64,000 bases of DNA. Origin: Rhabditoides inermis (taxonomy: Eukaryota > Nematoda > Chromadorea > Rhabditida > Rhabditidae). Below are positions 39,650 to 49,548 of the stretch, piece after piece (the first letter of the stretch is position 1; every line of letters begins with the position of its first letter). Location: positions 16,001 to 80,000 of the forward strand of contig CAWZYM010000462.1 of NCBI GenBank assembly GCA_963966185.1. The letters run 5' to 3'. The notes beneath the pieces were generated by a model, which was not told the origin of the DNA, searched no databases, and saw nothing but the letters and a program-made list of their open reading frames with translations. The translations under genes were made by a program, and so were the position numbers.

Positions 39650-39909
39650 GGAGAGAGGAGAGAGGGAGAGATAGAGAGAGATAGAGAGAGAGAGAGGGAG
39701 AGAGGGAGAGAGGGAGAGAGAAGAGAAGAGAGAGAGAGAGGTAGGAGGGAGGGAGGAAGGGAGAAAGGGAGAGGGAGGGAGCGGAAGGGGTGGAGAGAAA
39801 GGGGAAGAGATGAAGAGAAATGTCCTCTTTCAGCTGCGCTCACAAGTTCTGTGACAAGGGAACGACCTGTGTGCAGGGCAAGCATGTCGCCACTTGCTGC
39901 AAAAAGTGA
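38472..39909 (+). CDS. Secreted Kunitz plus cysteine-rich (lustrin-like) protein, copy D, about 195 residues, 6 exons
   Basis: Exons 38472-38579, 38758-38866, 39072-39151, 39301-39415, 39496-39595 and 39834-39909 give one frame ending in TGA. There is a signal peptide (MIVPVLLILCVGAAAQ). A Kunitz/BPTI domain follows with canonical later cysteine spacing (x15, x7, x12, x3: CGKPALK, CYPFTATGCEQPSTVFASHN, DCLHAC); the first interval is 11 instead of the usual 8. Then come a short CSLGEPTGSCF plus polyproline linker, a cysteine-rich block (KCPAGSTCHPLP, GYCCDTKK, EQCEKGKKGK) and a final HKFCDKGTTCVQGKHVATCC. Kunitz domains inhibit serine proteases or are recruited for other secreted roles. The exon 2 donor is taken as T|gtcagt because it alone gives the homologous frame in B and D. 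The only intact member of the four-copy cluster. Confidence 0.85.
38583..38647. repeat. (CT)n microsatellite in intron 1 of copy D
   Basis: CT dinucleotides immediately after the exon 1 donor. A larger GA tract (39601-39800) fills the last intron. Confidence 0.95.
39601..39800. repeat. GA-rich microsatellite in last intron of copy D
   Basis: GA and GGGA units, in the same intron as the tracts of copies A, B and C. Confidence 0.95.
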
Positions 39910-40184
39910 AATCATAGAAACAAAAATAACTTTATTTTATCGGCATCACGGAATAAACATGTAAATTTGAATGATTGGATCAGAAATTTTTTTGAGAGAG
40001 AACCTCAGAAACCACATAAGTCAGATGTGAAGTTCGCGAAAAGACAGAAGCGAACAAACACATCTTTCATTTCCATTTCCATTCCCATCTCTCTCCCAGT
40101 GTTTTTCAATCTCTCTCACATCGTTTTGTATTTTCTGTGTATTGATCTGACTGAAGATCCACTTTGGTCTTCTTTTTATGGCCG
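39910..40184. other. 3' UTR of copy D and intergenic DNA
   Basis: AATAAA occurs at about 39952, 45 bp after the stop. Nothing else is recognised. Confidence 0.5.
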
Positions 40185-40560
40185 ACGGTTTGTATCTTGA
40201 TCTCTAGCAGAGCTATAGAGTTGACTTTCTCTCACTCCATGAGAGAAGATGCCGCTTGTCCACAGTGAATGCATTGGTAGAGATGGTGTAAGTGTGGCGA
40301 TATTGAGTAGATATTGTTGGACGATCAACTGTGGCGGGGGAGCGACAATGAAGCATGTGCTGAGACATATTTGTAATTAACTGGATTTTGTCTAAATAAA
40401 TAGTAATTATGATTTTCAAATAGATCAGTGGATCAGTGGACGGGAAATGCCCCCAGCAAACTTCATCCCAAATGACATCTCAAGGTAGCGAGTTAGGGTA
40501 ACGCGGCTAACAGTCGCCAGAGCGTCCAAGCTCGTACAGTGTTTATTTATGTCCCGCTCT
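40185..40560 (-). mobile_element. Module X, copy b (diverged, partial)
   Basis: Shares GACGGTTTGTATCTTGATCT with X-a and GAATGCATTGGTAGAG through GTCAACTGTGGCGG with X-c, and ends at the common TTTATTTATGTCCCGCTCTT. On the minus strand it follows directly after a poly(A)-like tail (AATAAATCTT then nine As at about 40561-40580) that ends the RLE element upstream of it. Confidence 0.65.
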
Positions 40561-42552
40561 TTTTTTTTAAAGATTTATTTTCAATCTCAATGGGTTGGGA
40601 GGAGGCGTTGATGTTGTGCATGGTGCGGGGTGCGGGATGGGTGCGTAGGTCCAACCGCTCCCGTCGACGGTCCCTCGGCAGAAGTCGCTTGGTCGCAGCA
40701 GCCTTGAAGCGTCGGGGCGAACGGGGCAGCCGGCTGTATCGCGCTCTCTCGGACCGCTCTCTTTCTCCCCATGTCACGGGGTGAGAGACGGCCCTACGCG
40801 AGTACAGATGTTGGTTGATCAAATGTGATTCTCTCTCATTGCTTGTTGTCGTTTTTTTTTGCATGTTGTCGTTTTCTCTCTCTTCCGCCCGGCGGGCATA
40901 GTACTGTTAGTACTCTTTGTATCGATCGATCATCTTCAATGCTTTTTGGGTCGGTTCTTTCCATATTTGGGTGAATACGCCTCCCCCATTGTATGCATGT
41001 AGTAGATTGCTTTCGAGTATTCGAGTGTCTCTCCCTGGATCTGAGAAATGAGCTCACTCCACTCTGACTTGGGTATTCCCAGTGATTTCATCGCTTCATC
41101 ATTCTCTTTCCAGTAGTCTCCTAGAGAGCTGACCAGGAATGGATGGAGGGACACAGTGTATCCCAATGCCTTGTACGTTTCAGCAATAGCCGTGTATTTC
41201 GTGATCTTATCAGTCGCGGCGCGTTCGAATGAGGCGATTCCATTTCCGAATGAAACGCGCACATCCAAAATCACCACTTGCTTTTCACTCTCTCTCGACA
41301 ACACAATGTCCGGCCGCAAATTGCCGCCATCGATCGAGTTGCGAGTGTCTGTCTCGATCCAGGCATTTCGATTCACCGCCGCATTTTCCGCGGCTGCCAC
41401 GATTATGTCTTGGATGTTGTTGTGTCTCTCCACCATTCCCATACCCAAATGCACCTTGCATCTATTGAGCACATGGGAGAGGCTTTCGAGTTGGTTCTCG
41501 TTGCACGATGTGCACATTCGGTCACATTCGGCACTTCTCGTATTTGTTCTCACTCCTTTTAGGGGCAGAGTATCGAGCATTGCCCGATGTCTCCACTCCA
41601 GAGCACTGTCGGTTGCATATGGTTGATTGTTCTTGAGAATTCTCGCATTCCGACTGTCCTGCATGAACATGTCGAAGTTGTTGCTCATAGTTGCGTATTC
41701 GGTACTCATTCTCTCGACATTGCACTCATCGAGTGCAGCCGTGATTCTCCGTTTTAGGAGATGTTTGGTTTTCGGACCGGTCGTAGATTTCTTGCTAGTC
41801 GGTGTCGCTTGTATCTCGACAACCAGCTGATTATCGATCCATTTCACCTCGAACAGGTGAAGTGACCTCCTCATATGGCGCACTGCCTCTCTGCAGTTTC
41901 GCATCATGTTTGTCTGTCCACCGTACGATCCGATACGGTATCCAATGTTCTCATCATTCAGATATCTCGCACACAGCTCTTTCTTATCACAGGTGCTCGC
42001 TTGTTGCGGCCCTATCCAAGTGATTGCAACGTATTCGAGTAGATTCCAGAACACTGTCTGGATAAACGTATCGTCTGACCACAGTAGCTTCATAGTCGTA
42101 TTGAGACTACCACTGTACATGGTATCTTTCGGATGTTGCATGTGCAGGCCTTTCGAGCAGTACAGGTACGGCTTCGGCACTCCAGTCTTCACGTTTTGGA
42201 TGTGTGAGATGGTACACGCGAGTGTCCTCTCTAGTTCGTTGATGCTGTTCATAGAGCACTTGTCGTTCATTGCAATGTAGTTTAGTCGCGACATCACAAA
42301 CGTTCTGATCGCGTCTCTCAGCTGGTCGCAGCTGAGATGCCCTCTCACTGCTGCCAGCTTACGCATATCGATTGTCATCTGATTGAGTGTCTCAGTGGGC
42401 TCGATGATTTCACGGAATCCCACATTCACTCCGAGGTATTTGTAGCTGTCATTGTTGCCTAGTACAGTGACCCACACGACTCGTGTCTGCGAGGAGACAG
42501 AGCGAGCGTATGAAGAAGCTGGTCGATCTAGAATCGGCTCTCTCTCTCTCTT

Positions 42553-42602
<50 letters not shown>

Positions 42603-42894
42603 GCATGAAATAAGAGACACATACCATGTTGTCGACTTTGAATGCATTGGTAGAGGGTGAGTTGAGTGTGGCGACATAGTGTAGATATTGTTGCACTGTC
42701 AACTGTGGCGGAGGAACGGGAGACAGTGAAGCGTGTGCTGAAAAGTGTTTGGGATAAGTTTGTGTCCTTGCGGAAACCAGCGTCGTTTTCGAAGCATCAT
42801 TTGGACACTTGAGATTTGCCCCGGGCAAACTCGAACCCAGATGACCTTTCAGTTGCGGGCAACTCGCAAGAGAGACTGACAATCGCCACATCAT
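40561..42894 (-). mobile_element. 5'-truncated R2/NeSL-type (RLE) non-LTR retrotransposon
   Basis: The minus-strand frame ends at 40936. From about 42486 it encodes the end of a reverse transcriptase (YKYLGVNVGF), the thumb/linker region, a CCHC knuckle (CTSCNENQLESLSHVLNRC; C-x2-C-x9-H-x4-C) and a restriction-like endonuclease core (RPDIVLSRESEKQVVILDVR), the layout of R2 and nematode NeSL elements. RT palm motifs including YxDD are absent, so it cannot be autonomous. Upstream, 42894-42625 is module X sequence, apparently spliced to the RT exon by an intron with a gtatgt donor and ctcgcag acceptor (42624-42487, containing a CT tract). AATAAA plus an A-run at about 40561-40580 marks the 3' end. 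The frame is intact for over 500 codons, so decay is recent. Confidence 0.85.
42547..42600. repeat. (CT)n tract within the RLE-element intron
   Basis: Pyrimidine tract between the putative donor and acceptor; also present, shorter, in X-d at about 51930-51950. Confidence 0.9.
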
Positions 42895-42954
42895 CCAAGC
42901 ACAACTCCTGTACTTATTTATGTCCCGCTCTTTCGAGGGGATTCCAAAAAATGA
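42625..42954 (-). mobile_element. Module X, copy c (joined to the RLE element; interrupted at the SL1 junction)
   Basis: Matches X-d 51592-51910 in inverted orientation: the TCCCCTCGAAAGAGCGGGAC hairpin, ACATAAATA, the tRNA-like block (GCGAGTTGCC, GGGTTCGAGTTTGCCC) and CAATATCT through GACAACATG. On the plus strand homology to the other copies stops after CCAAAAAATGAG, exactly where the SL1 sequence begins. Confidence 0.75.
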
Positions 42955-42976
42955 GGTTTAATTACCCAAGTTTGAG
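42955..42976 (+). other. Perfect nematode spliced leader SL1 exon sequence (22 nt)
   Basis: Positions 42955-42976 read GGTTTAATTACCC followed by AAGTTTGAG, all 22 bases of nematode SL1. It is not followed by the intron half of a known SL1 RNA gene. Seven bases later an ATG at 42984 opens a 685-codon frame. This looks like the 5' end of a trans-spliced mRNA copied back into DNA, or an SL1-targeted insertion. Confidence 0.9.
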
Positions 42977-42983
42977 GTTGCTG

Positions 42984-45041
42984 ATGACTCTTCTGGGTCT
43001 GTCCTCAACGGGTGATTTTCGTCAACTTACATTCTCTATGCTGTCTACGATCCTAATAACTCTATCTGCTCACATTGTCGTCCCCATCCGGCCTGTGACC
43101 CTCAATGATATCGATTATATGCGTGTTCACACTGTGTCCACAGCCCCCTCTCACCCCCAGTTGACGTCACCCTATAGAATTGCTCACTCGCGACTCTCTC
43201 ACTTGATACCGTTGCAATTACCCGCTGATGTGTGGCCCACCTCTCAGGTGGATGAACAAACTGCCACCTCAAAAGTGGATGAACCAACTGCCACCTCAAA
43301 AGTGGATGAACCAACTGCCACCTCAAAAGTGGATGAACAAACCGCCACCTCAAAAGTGGATGAACAAAACCCCACCTCAAAAGTGGAGGAACAAACCCCC
43401 ACCTCAATAGTGGATGAACAAACCCCCACCCCAAAAGTGGATGAACCAATCAATACTATCGCGTTTGGTGTGTGCTTTCGGCGTTCGTGTCTGTGTGGTT
43501 GTGTGTTGGATTGTGGATGTATCACTGGTTCCCGCCAGTGTCCCCCTCTCCCCTCCCTCCCTGCAGTATCGATCGATATTGGCTATCACCTCATGCAAAT
43601 CAACACTGATCTAGAATCCAACCCAACATCGGGTAATAGATGGAATGATTGGAAAAAGGAGTCAACTGGAGACTATCTGAAGAAAAGATGGGAAGAAATG
43701 AAGGAAACAATGAGTGAAGTGCTCAGAATAATGGACAGCATAATGTACGTGAAAGAAATCACCTTTGATAAGACCATCCTGGAATATCATCTGCGACCAA
43801 AAGGCGCTCATATCTCGGACGGTGTGAATCGTGCCGGCCCGATCCTATCACTCCTACTCTTTCTCTCACTGTGGAGGAGGGGGAAGAGAGTGTGGAAAAG
43901 CGAACGATTGAACAGAAAAAGAAGGGTGAAAGCCCGACGGCAAATGCAAAAGATGCAGGGAATACTGCACGAAATGTGGCACAAAACCGTGTACAAAAAC
44001 CATCCTGAAGGTGAAATGATCAATGGGAAGAAGAGTGGAAAGAAACAATGCAAATTTGCATACACACCGAGACAGGTGAACGATACACCTCACTCGCTCG
44101 TTTCGCAGCCTGTTCCCACGCCTGTGGGTGCGGGGGAGAGGAGAGAGAGGGAGAGAGAAGACAGAGCGCACGCAGAGAGTGCTCACGTCAATGAAATCGA
44201 TAAATCGATAAACAAGGCAGGGACGCAGAGTGTGCAGTGTGGAGAGATCACTAACCGCTCTATGCCTACTGCTGAATGTACACATGAACCTCTGATAAAT
44301 GATGAACCCCTATTCTTTGGAGGAGGGGATGAACTGATGACAGATGAATCGATATTGAAAAATGGAAAGATACATGTATTGATCCCTGCCGCGGGAAGAG
44401 TAAAGTGCGGTGGGTGCAATGCATCGTATACCTCACACCTGAGAACAAATAGCGTTGCGCTACACTACAGGCAATGCGGCCAAATAAGAAGTGCATATTG
44501 CCCATGGAAAAGCGAGTTGAATCTCGAGCCGACCACGAAATCAGCAATGTACATCGTGAATGTGTGCAGAGTATGCAAAAAAGAGTTCCCTCAAATGAGG
44601 CATGCTCGAAAACACGCGCTCGAATCACACCCAGAACTACAAGGATTTGAAGAAGGACAAGAAGCCCTCAGAAAACAGCTGATGAACGCGAAAGAAGCTG
44701 TTCACAAAGAGAGAAGGCAACAGAAAAGTCAGGATGATTGTGTGGAGTCTGTGTCGGAAACGACACTGGATGCCCCTTCATCCCTCACACAGCAAACAGC
44801 TGATCAGACAGTGGCTGCTGATATCACCTCTCTCAGAAAAAGTGCGTATCGGGTACCGCATACTCGCGCCGGGTACGGGGTAAATCGCGCCGGGTACGGC
44901 ATACTCGTACCCGGCGCCGTACCGTCCATGCTGGTACGGCACCGGATACGCACGGTGGGCGGGGCCGAGAGCGTGCCGTACCCGATGCGGCAGATGCGCA
45001 CCCGGTGCCGTACCGATTATGAAACGCGTCGAAACGCGTAA
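42984..45041 (+). CDS. SL1-led ORF, 685 codons, with two zinc fingers; probable retroelement protein
   Basis: An uninterrupted frame. It begins with a hydrophobic, leader-like segment (MTLLGLSSTGDFRQLTFSML). Eight tandem 9-residue VDEQTATSK-like repeats (about residues 89-160), a basic region (LNRKRRVKARRQMQK) and an Arg/Glu stretch follow. Two zinc fingers come next: CGGCNASYTSHLRTNSVALH with HYRQC (C2HC type) and CRVCKKEFPQMRHARKHALE with SH (C2H2), then a helical tail. Zinc fingers of this kind sit at the N-terminus of R2/NeSL proteins or in their ORF1. No RT follows on this strand. I infer a retroelement-derived protein rather than a host transcription factor. The last 60 residues read through a GGTAC-rich repeat, so the native C-terminus may lie earlier, near 44840. 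Confidence 0.6.
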   Translation: MTLLGLSSTGDFRQLTFSMLSTILITLSAHIVVPIRPVTLNDIDYMRVHTVSTAPSHPQLTSPYRIAHSRLSHLIPLQLPADVWPTSQVDEQTATSKVDEPTATSKVDEPTATSKVDEQTATSKVDEQNPTSKVEEQTPTSIVDEQTPTPKVDEPINTIAFGVCFRRSCLCGCVLDCGCITGSRQCPPLPSLPAVSIDIGYHLMQINTDLESNPTSGNRWNDWKKESTGDYLKKRWEEMKETMSEVLRIMDSIMYVKEITFDKTILEYHLRPKGAHISDGVNRAGPILSLLLFLSLWRRGKRVWKSERLNRKRRVKARRQMQKMQGILHEMWHKTVYKNHPEGEMINGKKSGKKQCKFAYTPRQVNDTPHSLVSQPVPTPVGAGERREREREDRAHAESAHVNEIDKSINKAGTQSVQCGEITNRSMPTAECTHEPLINDEPLFFGGGDELMTDESILKNGKIHVLIPAAGRVKCGGCNASYTSHLRTNSVALHYRQCGQIRSAYCPWKSELNLEPTTKSAMYIVNVCRVCKKEFPQMRHARKHALESHPELQGFEEGQEALRKQLMNAKEAVHKERRQQKSQDDCVESVSETTLDAPSSLTQQTADQTVAADITSLRKSAYRVPHTRAGYGVNRAGYGILVPGAVPSMLVRHRIRTVGGAESVPYPMRQMRTRCRTDYETRRNA
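43248..43460 (+). repeat. 27-bp coding tandem repeat, about 8 copies
   Basis: Units such as GTGGATGAACAAACTGCCAC plus CTCAAAA, multiple of three, encoding VDEQTATSK/VDEPTATSK. Later units change to NPTSK and TPTPK. Confidence 0.95.
44847..45020. repeat. GGTACS-motif cluster, copy 1
   Basis: More than ten variants of CGGGTAC/GGTACGG/CCGTACC, many palindromic (GGTACC), in 170 bp at the end of the zinc-finger ORF. All three frames of one strand stay open. Confidence 0.7.
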
Positions 45042-45511
45042 ACAAGTCGGCGCAGACTGCGCGACTTGTCTGCCAGTCGAGAGAATGTAACTCAAGTGAC
45101 CGGCTGCTACTATGTCAAGTGTTTATTGTTTTACAATGTTAAATTTTGTGTTTCCGAGTACTATGCTGTCACAATGTTATGTTTTCCGTTCGCTTATACT
45201 GTTTTGCTTATATGGAATGACTTTTTATGTTCAGTTTATGGGTGACTACCGAACTTCTATGGTTAGCGCGCGCGTTCGGGTGCATCAATCATAACAGGAG
45301 GTGACTACTAGACAAGGTAAGATCTCATTGAAAATTGCACATGTATTCCCATATAATCATGTCATTGTTTCAGAAGCTGCTAGAACTGAAGACGACCGAA
45401 CAAGCGCGCAGCACAACCATCAAGATCAAGATCGAAACAAGAACGGCATCTACAGATCAAGCATGAAGAGCCAATGTGTTCAAATTCCCGTGAAACCAAC
45501 CTACTAGAATT
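45042..45511. other. Spacer between the two related ORF copies
   Basis: Contains intron-like signals (ACAAG|gtaaga at about 45316 and attgtttcag at about 45372), but the flanking frames are short and unrecognised. Confidence 0.35.
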
Positions 45512-46129
45512 ATGTACTCGAAAATAAACTGTAATGATCAACCGGTCGATCGATATTTGGTGCGAGGCGGATGGGGAGGGCACGAGGAGCAAGCGCGAAA
45601 ACGAGAAGCGCACCGGGTACCGCGTACTCGTACCGGGTGCCGTACCGAAATGCGTACCGGGCGCGGTATATCTCGTACCGGGTACCGCAAGTCGTACGGA
45701 ATCGGGTACGCATTTGGGTACCGCACCCGGTACGAGTATGCGGTACCCGGTGCGCGTCTCTCCTATGCTCCTCTCTCTCCGCCCGTTCCCACGGTCGGGG
45801 CAGGGAGAGAGAAGAGGAAGAGAAAGCGAGCGGACAGTGCGCAGGCAAAGAGAGCCCGCATTGATCCGGGTCAGATCGATAAATCAATGAGTGAGACAGA
45901 GACGCAGAGTATGCTATGCGAAGAGACTGCTGGCTGCTCTACATCTACTGCGCGAGAATGCGAACATGATAGCACAATCGAAATCCCCCTCTCGAGTCGC
46001 GAAAGTGTGGCGAGAGTGGAGGGAGAACAATCGGCTACACTCGAGCCTGCTCACACCTCGCTGCCAGCTGGTGTGACCGGGAGAGAAGAGAGAGAGGGAC
46101 GCGCGCCCACCTGGTATCGATTGCATTGA
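45512..46129 (+). pseudogene. Second, shorter copy of the zinc-finger ORF middle region (205 codons)
   Basis: The segment PPVPTVGAGREKRKRKRADS, then IDKSMSETETQSMLCEE, parallels QPVPTPVGAGERREREREDR, then IDKSINKAGTQSVQCGE in the larger ORF. It is preceded by a second GGTACS cluster (45597-45755) instead of followed by one. It ends before the zinc fingers at a TGA next to the satellite. Probably a diverged relative of the same element, truncated on both sides. Confidence 0.55.
45597..45755. repeat. GGTACS-motif cluster, copy 2
   Basis: Dense GGTACCG/CGGGTAC motifs, about 160 bp, imperfectly self-complementary. Related to 44847-45020. Confidence 0.7.
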
Positions 46130-46175
46130 TTTATTGATGTCTCCCTCTCTCCCCTCAAAGGGGGAAAGAGTTTCG

Positions 46176-49100
46176 TATTATGTGCGCAGATTGTCCGGTG
46201 CGCAGAATGTCCACCCTCCAACTATGTGCGCAGATTGTCCGGTGCGCAGAATGTCCACCCTCACACTATGTGCGCAGATTGTCCGGTTCACAGAATGTCC
46301 ACCCTCCCTCTATGTGCGCAGATTGTCCGGTGCACAGAATGTCCACCCTTCCACTATGTACGCAGATTGTCCGGTGCACAGAATGTCCACCCTCCCTCTA
46401 TGTGCGCAGATTGTCCGGTGCACAGAATGTCCACCCTTCCACTATGTACGCAGATTGTCCGGTGCACAGAATGTCCACCCTCCCTCTATGTGCGCAGATT
46501 GTCCGGTGCACAGAATGTCCACCCTCCCACTATGTACGGAGATTGTCCGGTGCACAGAATGTCCACCCTCCCTCTATGTACGCAGATTGTCCGGTGCACA
46601 GAATGTCCACCCTTCCACTATGTACGCAGATTGTCCGGTGCACAGAATGTCCACCCTCCCTCTATGTGCGCAGATTGTCCGGTGCACAGAATGTCCACCC
46701 TCCCACTATGTGCGCAGATTGTCCGGTGCACAGAATGTCCACCCTCCCTCTATGTACGCAGAATGTCCGCCCTCCCACTATGTGCGCAGAATGTCCGGTG
46801 CGCAGAATGTCCACCCTCCCACTATGTGCGCAGATTGTCCGGTGCACAGAATGTCCACCCTCCCTCTATGTACGCAGAATGTCCGCCCACCCACTATGTG
46901 CGCAGAATGTCCGGTGCGCAGAATGTCCACTCTCCCACTATGTGCGCAGATTGTCCGGTGCGCAGAATGTCCACCCTCTCACTATATGCGCAGATTGTCC
47001 GGTGCGCAGAATGTCCACCCTCTCACTATGTGCGCAGATTGTCCGGTGCGCAGAATGTCCACCCTCTCACTATGTGCGCAGAATGTCCGCCCTCCCACTA
47101 TGTGCGCAGATTGTCCGGTGCTCAGAATGACCACCCTCCCACCATGTGCGCAGATTGTCCGGTGCTCACGTCAGAATGTCCAACCTCCCACCATGTGCGC
47201 AGATTGTCCGGTGCGCAGAATGTCCACCCTCCCACTATGTGCGCAGATTGTCCGGTGCGCAGAATGTCCACCCTCCCACTATGTGCGCAGATTGTCCGGT
47301 GCGCAGAATGTCCACCCTCCAACTATGTGCGCAGATTGTCCGGTGCGCAGAATGTCCACCCTCACACTATGTGCGCAGATTGTCCGGTTCACAGAATGTC
47401 CACCCTCCCTCTATGTGCGCAGATTGTCCGGTGCACAGAATGTCCACCCTTCCACTATGTACGCAGATTGTCCGGTGCACAGAATGTCCACCCTCCCTCT
47501 ATGTGCGCAGATTGTCCGGTGCACAGAATGTCCACCCTTCCACTATGTACGCAGATTGTCCGGTGCACAGAATGTCCACCCTCCCTCTATGTGCGCAGAT
47601 TGTCCGGTGCACAGAATGTCCACCCTCCCACTATGTACGGAGATTGTCCGGTGCACAGAATGTCCACCCTCCCTCTATGTACGCAGATTGTCCGGTGCAC
47701 AGAATGTCCACCCTCCCTCAATGTACGCAGATTGTCTGGTGCGCAGAATGTCCACCCTCCCACTATGTGCGCAGATTGTCCGGTGCGCAGAATGTCCACC
47801 CTCCCACTTTGTGCGCAGATTGTCCGGTGCGCAGAATGTCCACCCTCCCACTATGTGCGCAGATTGTCCGGTGCACAGAATGTCCACCCTCCCACTATGT
47901 GCGCAGATTGTCCGGTGCACAGAATGTCCACCCTCCCACTATGTGCGCAGAATGTCCGGTGCACAGAATGTCCACCCTCCCTCTATGTGCGCAGATTGTC
48001 CGGTGCACAGAATGTCCACCCTCCCACTATGTACGGAGATTGTCCGGTGCACAGAATGTCCACCCTCCCTCTATGTACGCAGATTGTCCGGTGCACAGAA
48101 TGTCCACCCTTCCACTATGTACGCAGATTGTCCGGTGCACAGAATGTCCACCCTCCCTCTATGTGCGCAGATTGTCCGGTGCACAGAATGTCCACCCTCC
48201 CACTATGTGCGCAGATTGTCCGGTGCACAGAATGTCCACCCTCCCTCTATGTACGCAGAATGTCCGCCCTCCCACTATGTGCGCAGAATGTCCGGTGCGC
48301 AGAATGTCCACCCTCCCACTATGTGCGCAGATTGTCCGGTGCACAGAATGTCCACCCTCCCTCTATGTACGCAGAATGTCCGCCCACCCACTATGTGCGC
48401 AGAATGTCCGGTGCGCAGAATGTCCACTCTCCCACTATGTGCGCAGATTGTCCGGTGCGCAGAATGTCCACCCTCTCACTATATGCGCAGATTGTCCGGT
48501 GCGCAGAATGTCCACCCTCTCACTATGTGCGCAGATTGTCCGGTGCGCAGAATGTCCACCCTCTCACTATGTGCGCAGAATGTCCGCCCTCCCACTATGT
48601 GCGCAGATTGTCCGGTGCTCAGAATGACCACCCTCCCACCATGTGCGCAGATTGTCCGGTGCTCACGTCAGAATGTCCAACCTCCCACCATGTGCGCAGA
48701 TTGTCCGGTGCGCAGAATGTCCACCCTCCCACTATGTGCGCAGATTGTCCGGTGCGCAGAATGTCCACCCTCCCACTATGTGCGCAGATTGTCCGGTGCG
48801 CAGAATGTCCACCCTCCAACTATGTGCGCAGATTGTCCGGTGCGCAGAATGTCCACCCTCACACTATGTGCGCAGATTGTCCGGTTCACAGAATGTCCAC
48901 CCTCCCTCTATGTGCGCAGATTGTCCGGTGCACAGAATGTCCACCCTTCCACTATGTACGCAGATTGTCCGGTGCACAGAATGTCCACCCTCCCTCTATG
49001 TGCGCAGATTGTCCGGTGCACAGAATGTCCACCCTTCCACTATGTACGCAGATTGTCCGGTGCACAGAATGTCCACCCTCCCTCTATGTGCGCAGATTGT

Positions 49101-49548
49101 CCGGTGCACAGAATGTCCACCCTCCCACTATGTACGGAGATTGTCCGGTGCACAGAATGTCCACCCTCCCTCTATGTACGCAGATTGTCCGGTGCACAGA
49201 ATGTCCACCCTCCCTCAATGTACGCAGATTGTCTGGTGCGCAGAATGTCCACCCTCCCACTATGTGCGCAGATTGTCCGGTGCGCAGAATGTCCACCCTC
49301 CCACTTTGTGCGCAGATTGTCCGGTGCGCAGAATGTCCACCCTCCCACTATGTGCGCAGATTGTCCGGTGCACAGAATGTCCACCCTCCCACTATGTGCG
49401 CAGATTGTCCGGTGCACAGAATGTCCACCCTCCCACTATGTGCGCAGAATGTCCGGTGCTCAGAATGACCACCCTCCCACTATGTACGCAGATTGTCCGG
49501 TGCACAGAATGTCCGCCCTCCTACTATGTACGCAGATTGTCCACTCTT
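46176..49548 (+). repeat. 44-bp satellite array (about 76 monomers) with a 1,497-bp higher-order repeat
   Basis: Same monomer and orientation as 35787-36566. Variant markers such as GCTCACGTCAGAATGTCC recur at about 47160 and 48657, giving a 1,497-bp (34-monomer) higher-order unit repeated about twice with near identity. Short 27-bp units (...CGCAGAATGTCCGCCCTCCC) arise where the two internal CGCAGAATGTCC/CGCAGATTGTCC sub-repeats have recombined. No stop codon occurs in any plus-strand frame of the consensus, which explains frames up to 1,418 codons. These are not genes. Confidence 0.98.

Noticed and set aside
42955..42976. SL1 match as a functional SL1 RNA gene
   Set aside because: The sequence after the leader is coding rather than an SL RNA intron with its own Sm site and hairpins, and no SL promoter context precedes it. 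The Sm-like site nearby is on the opposite strand and belongs to module X.
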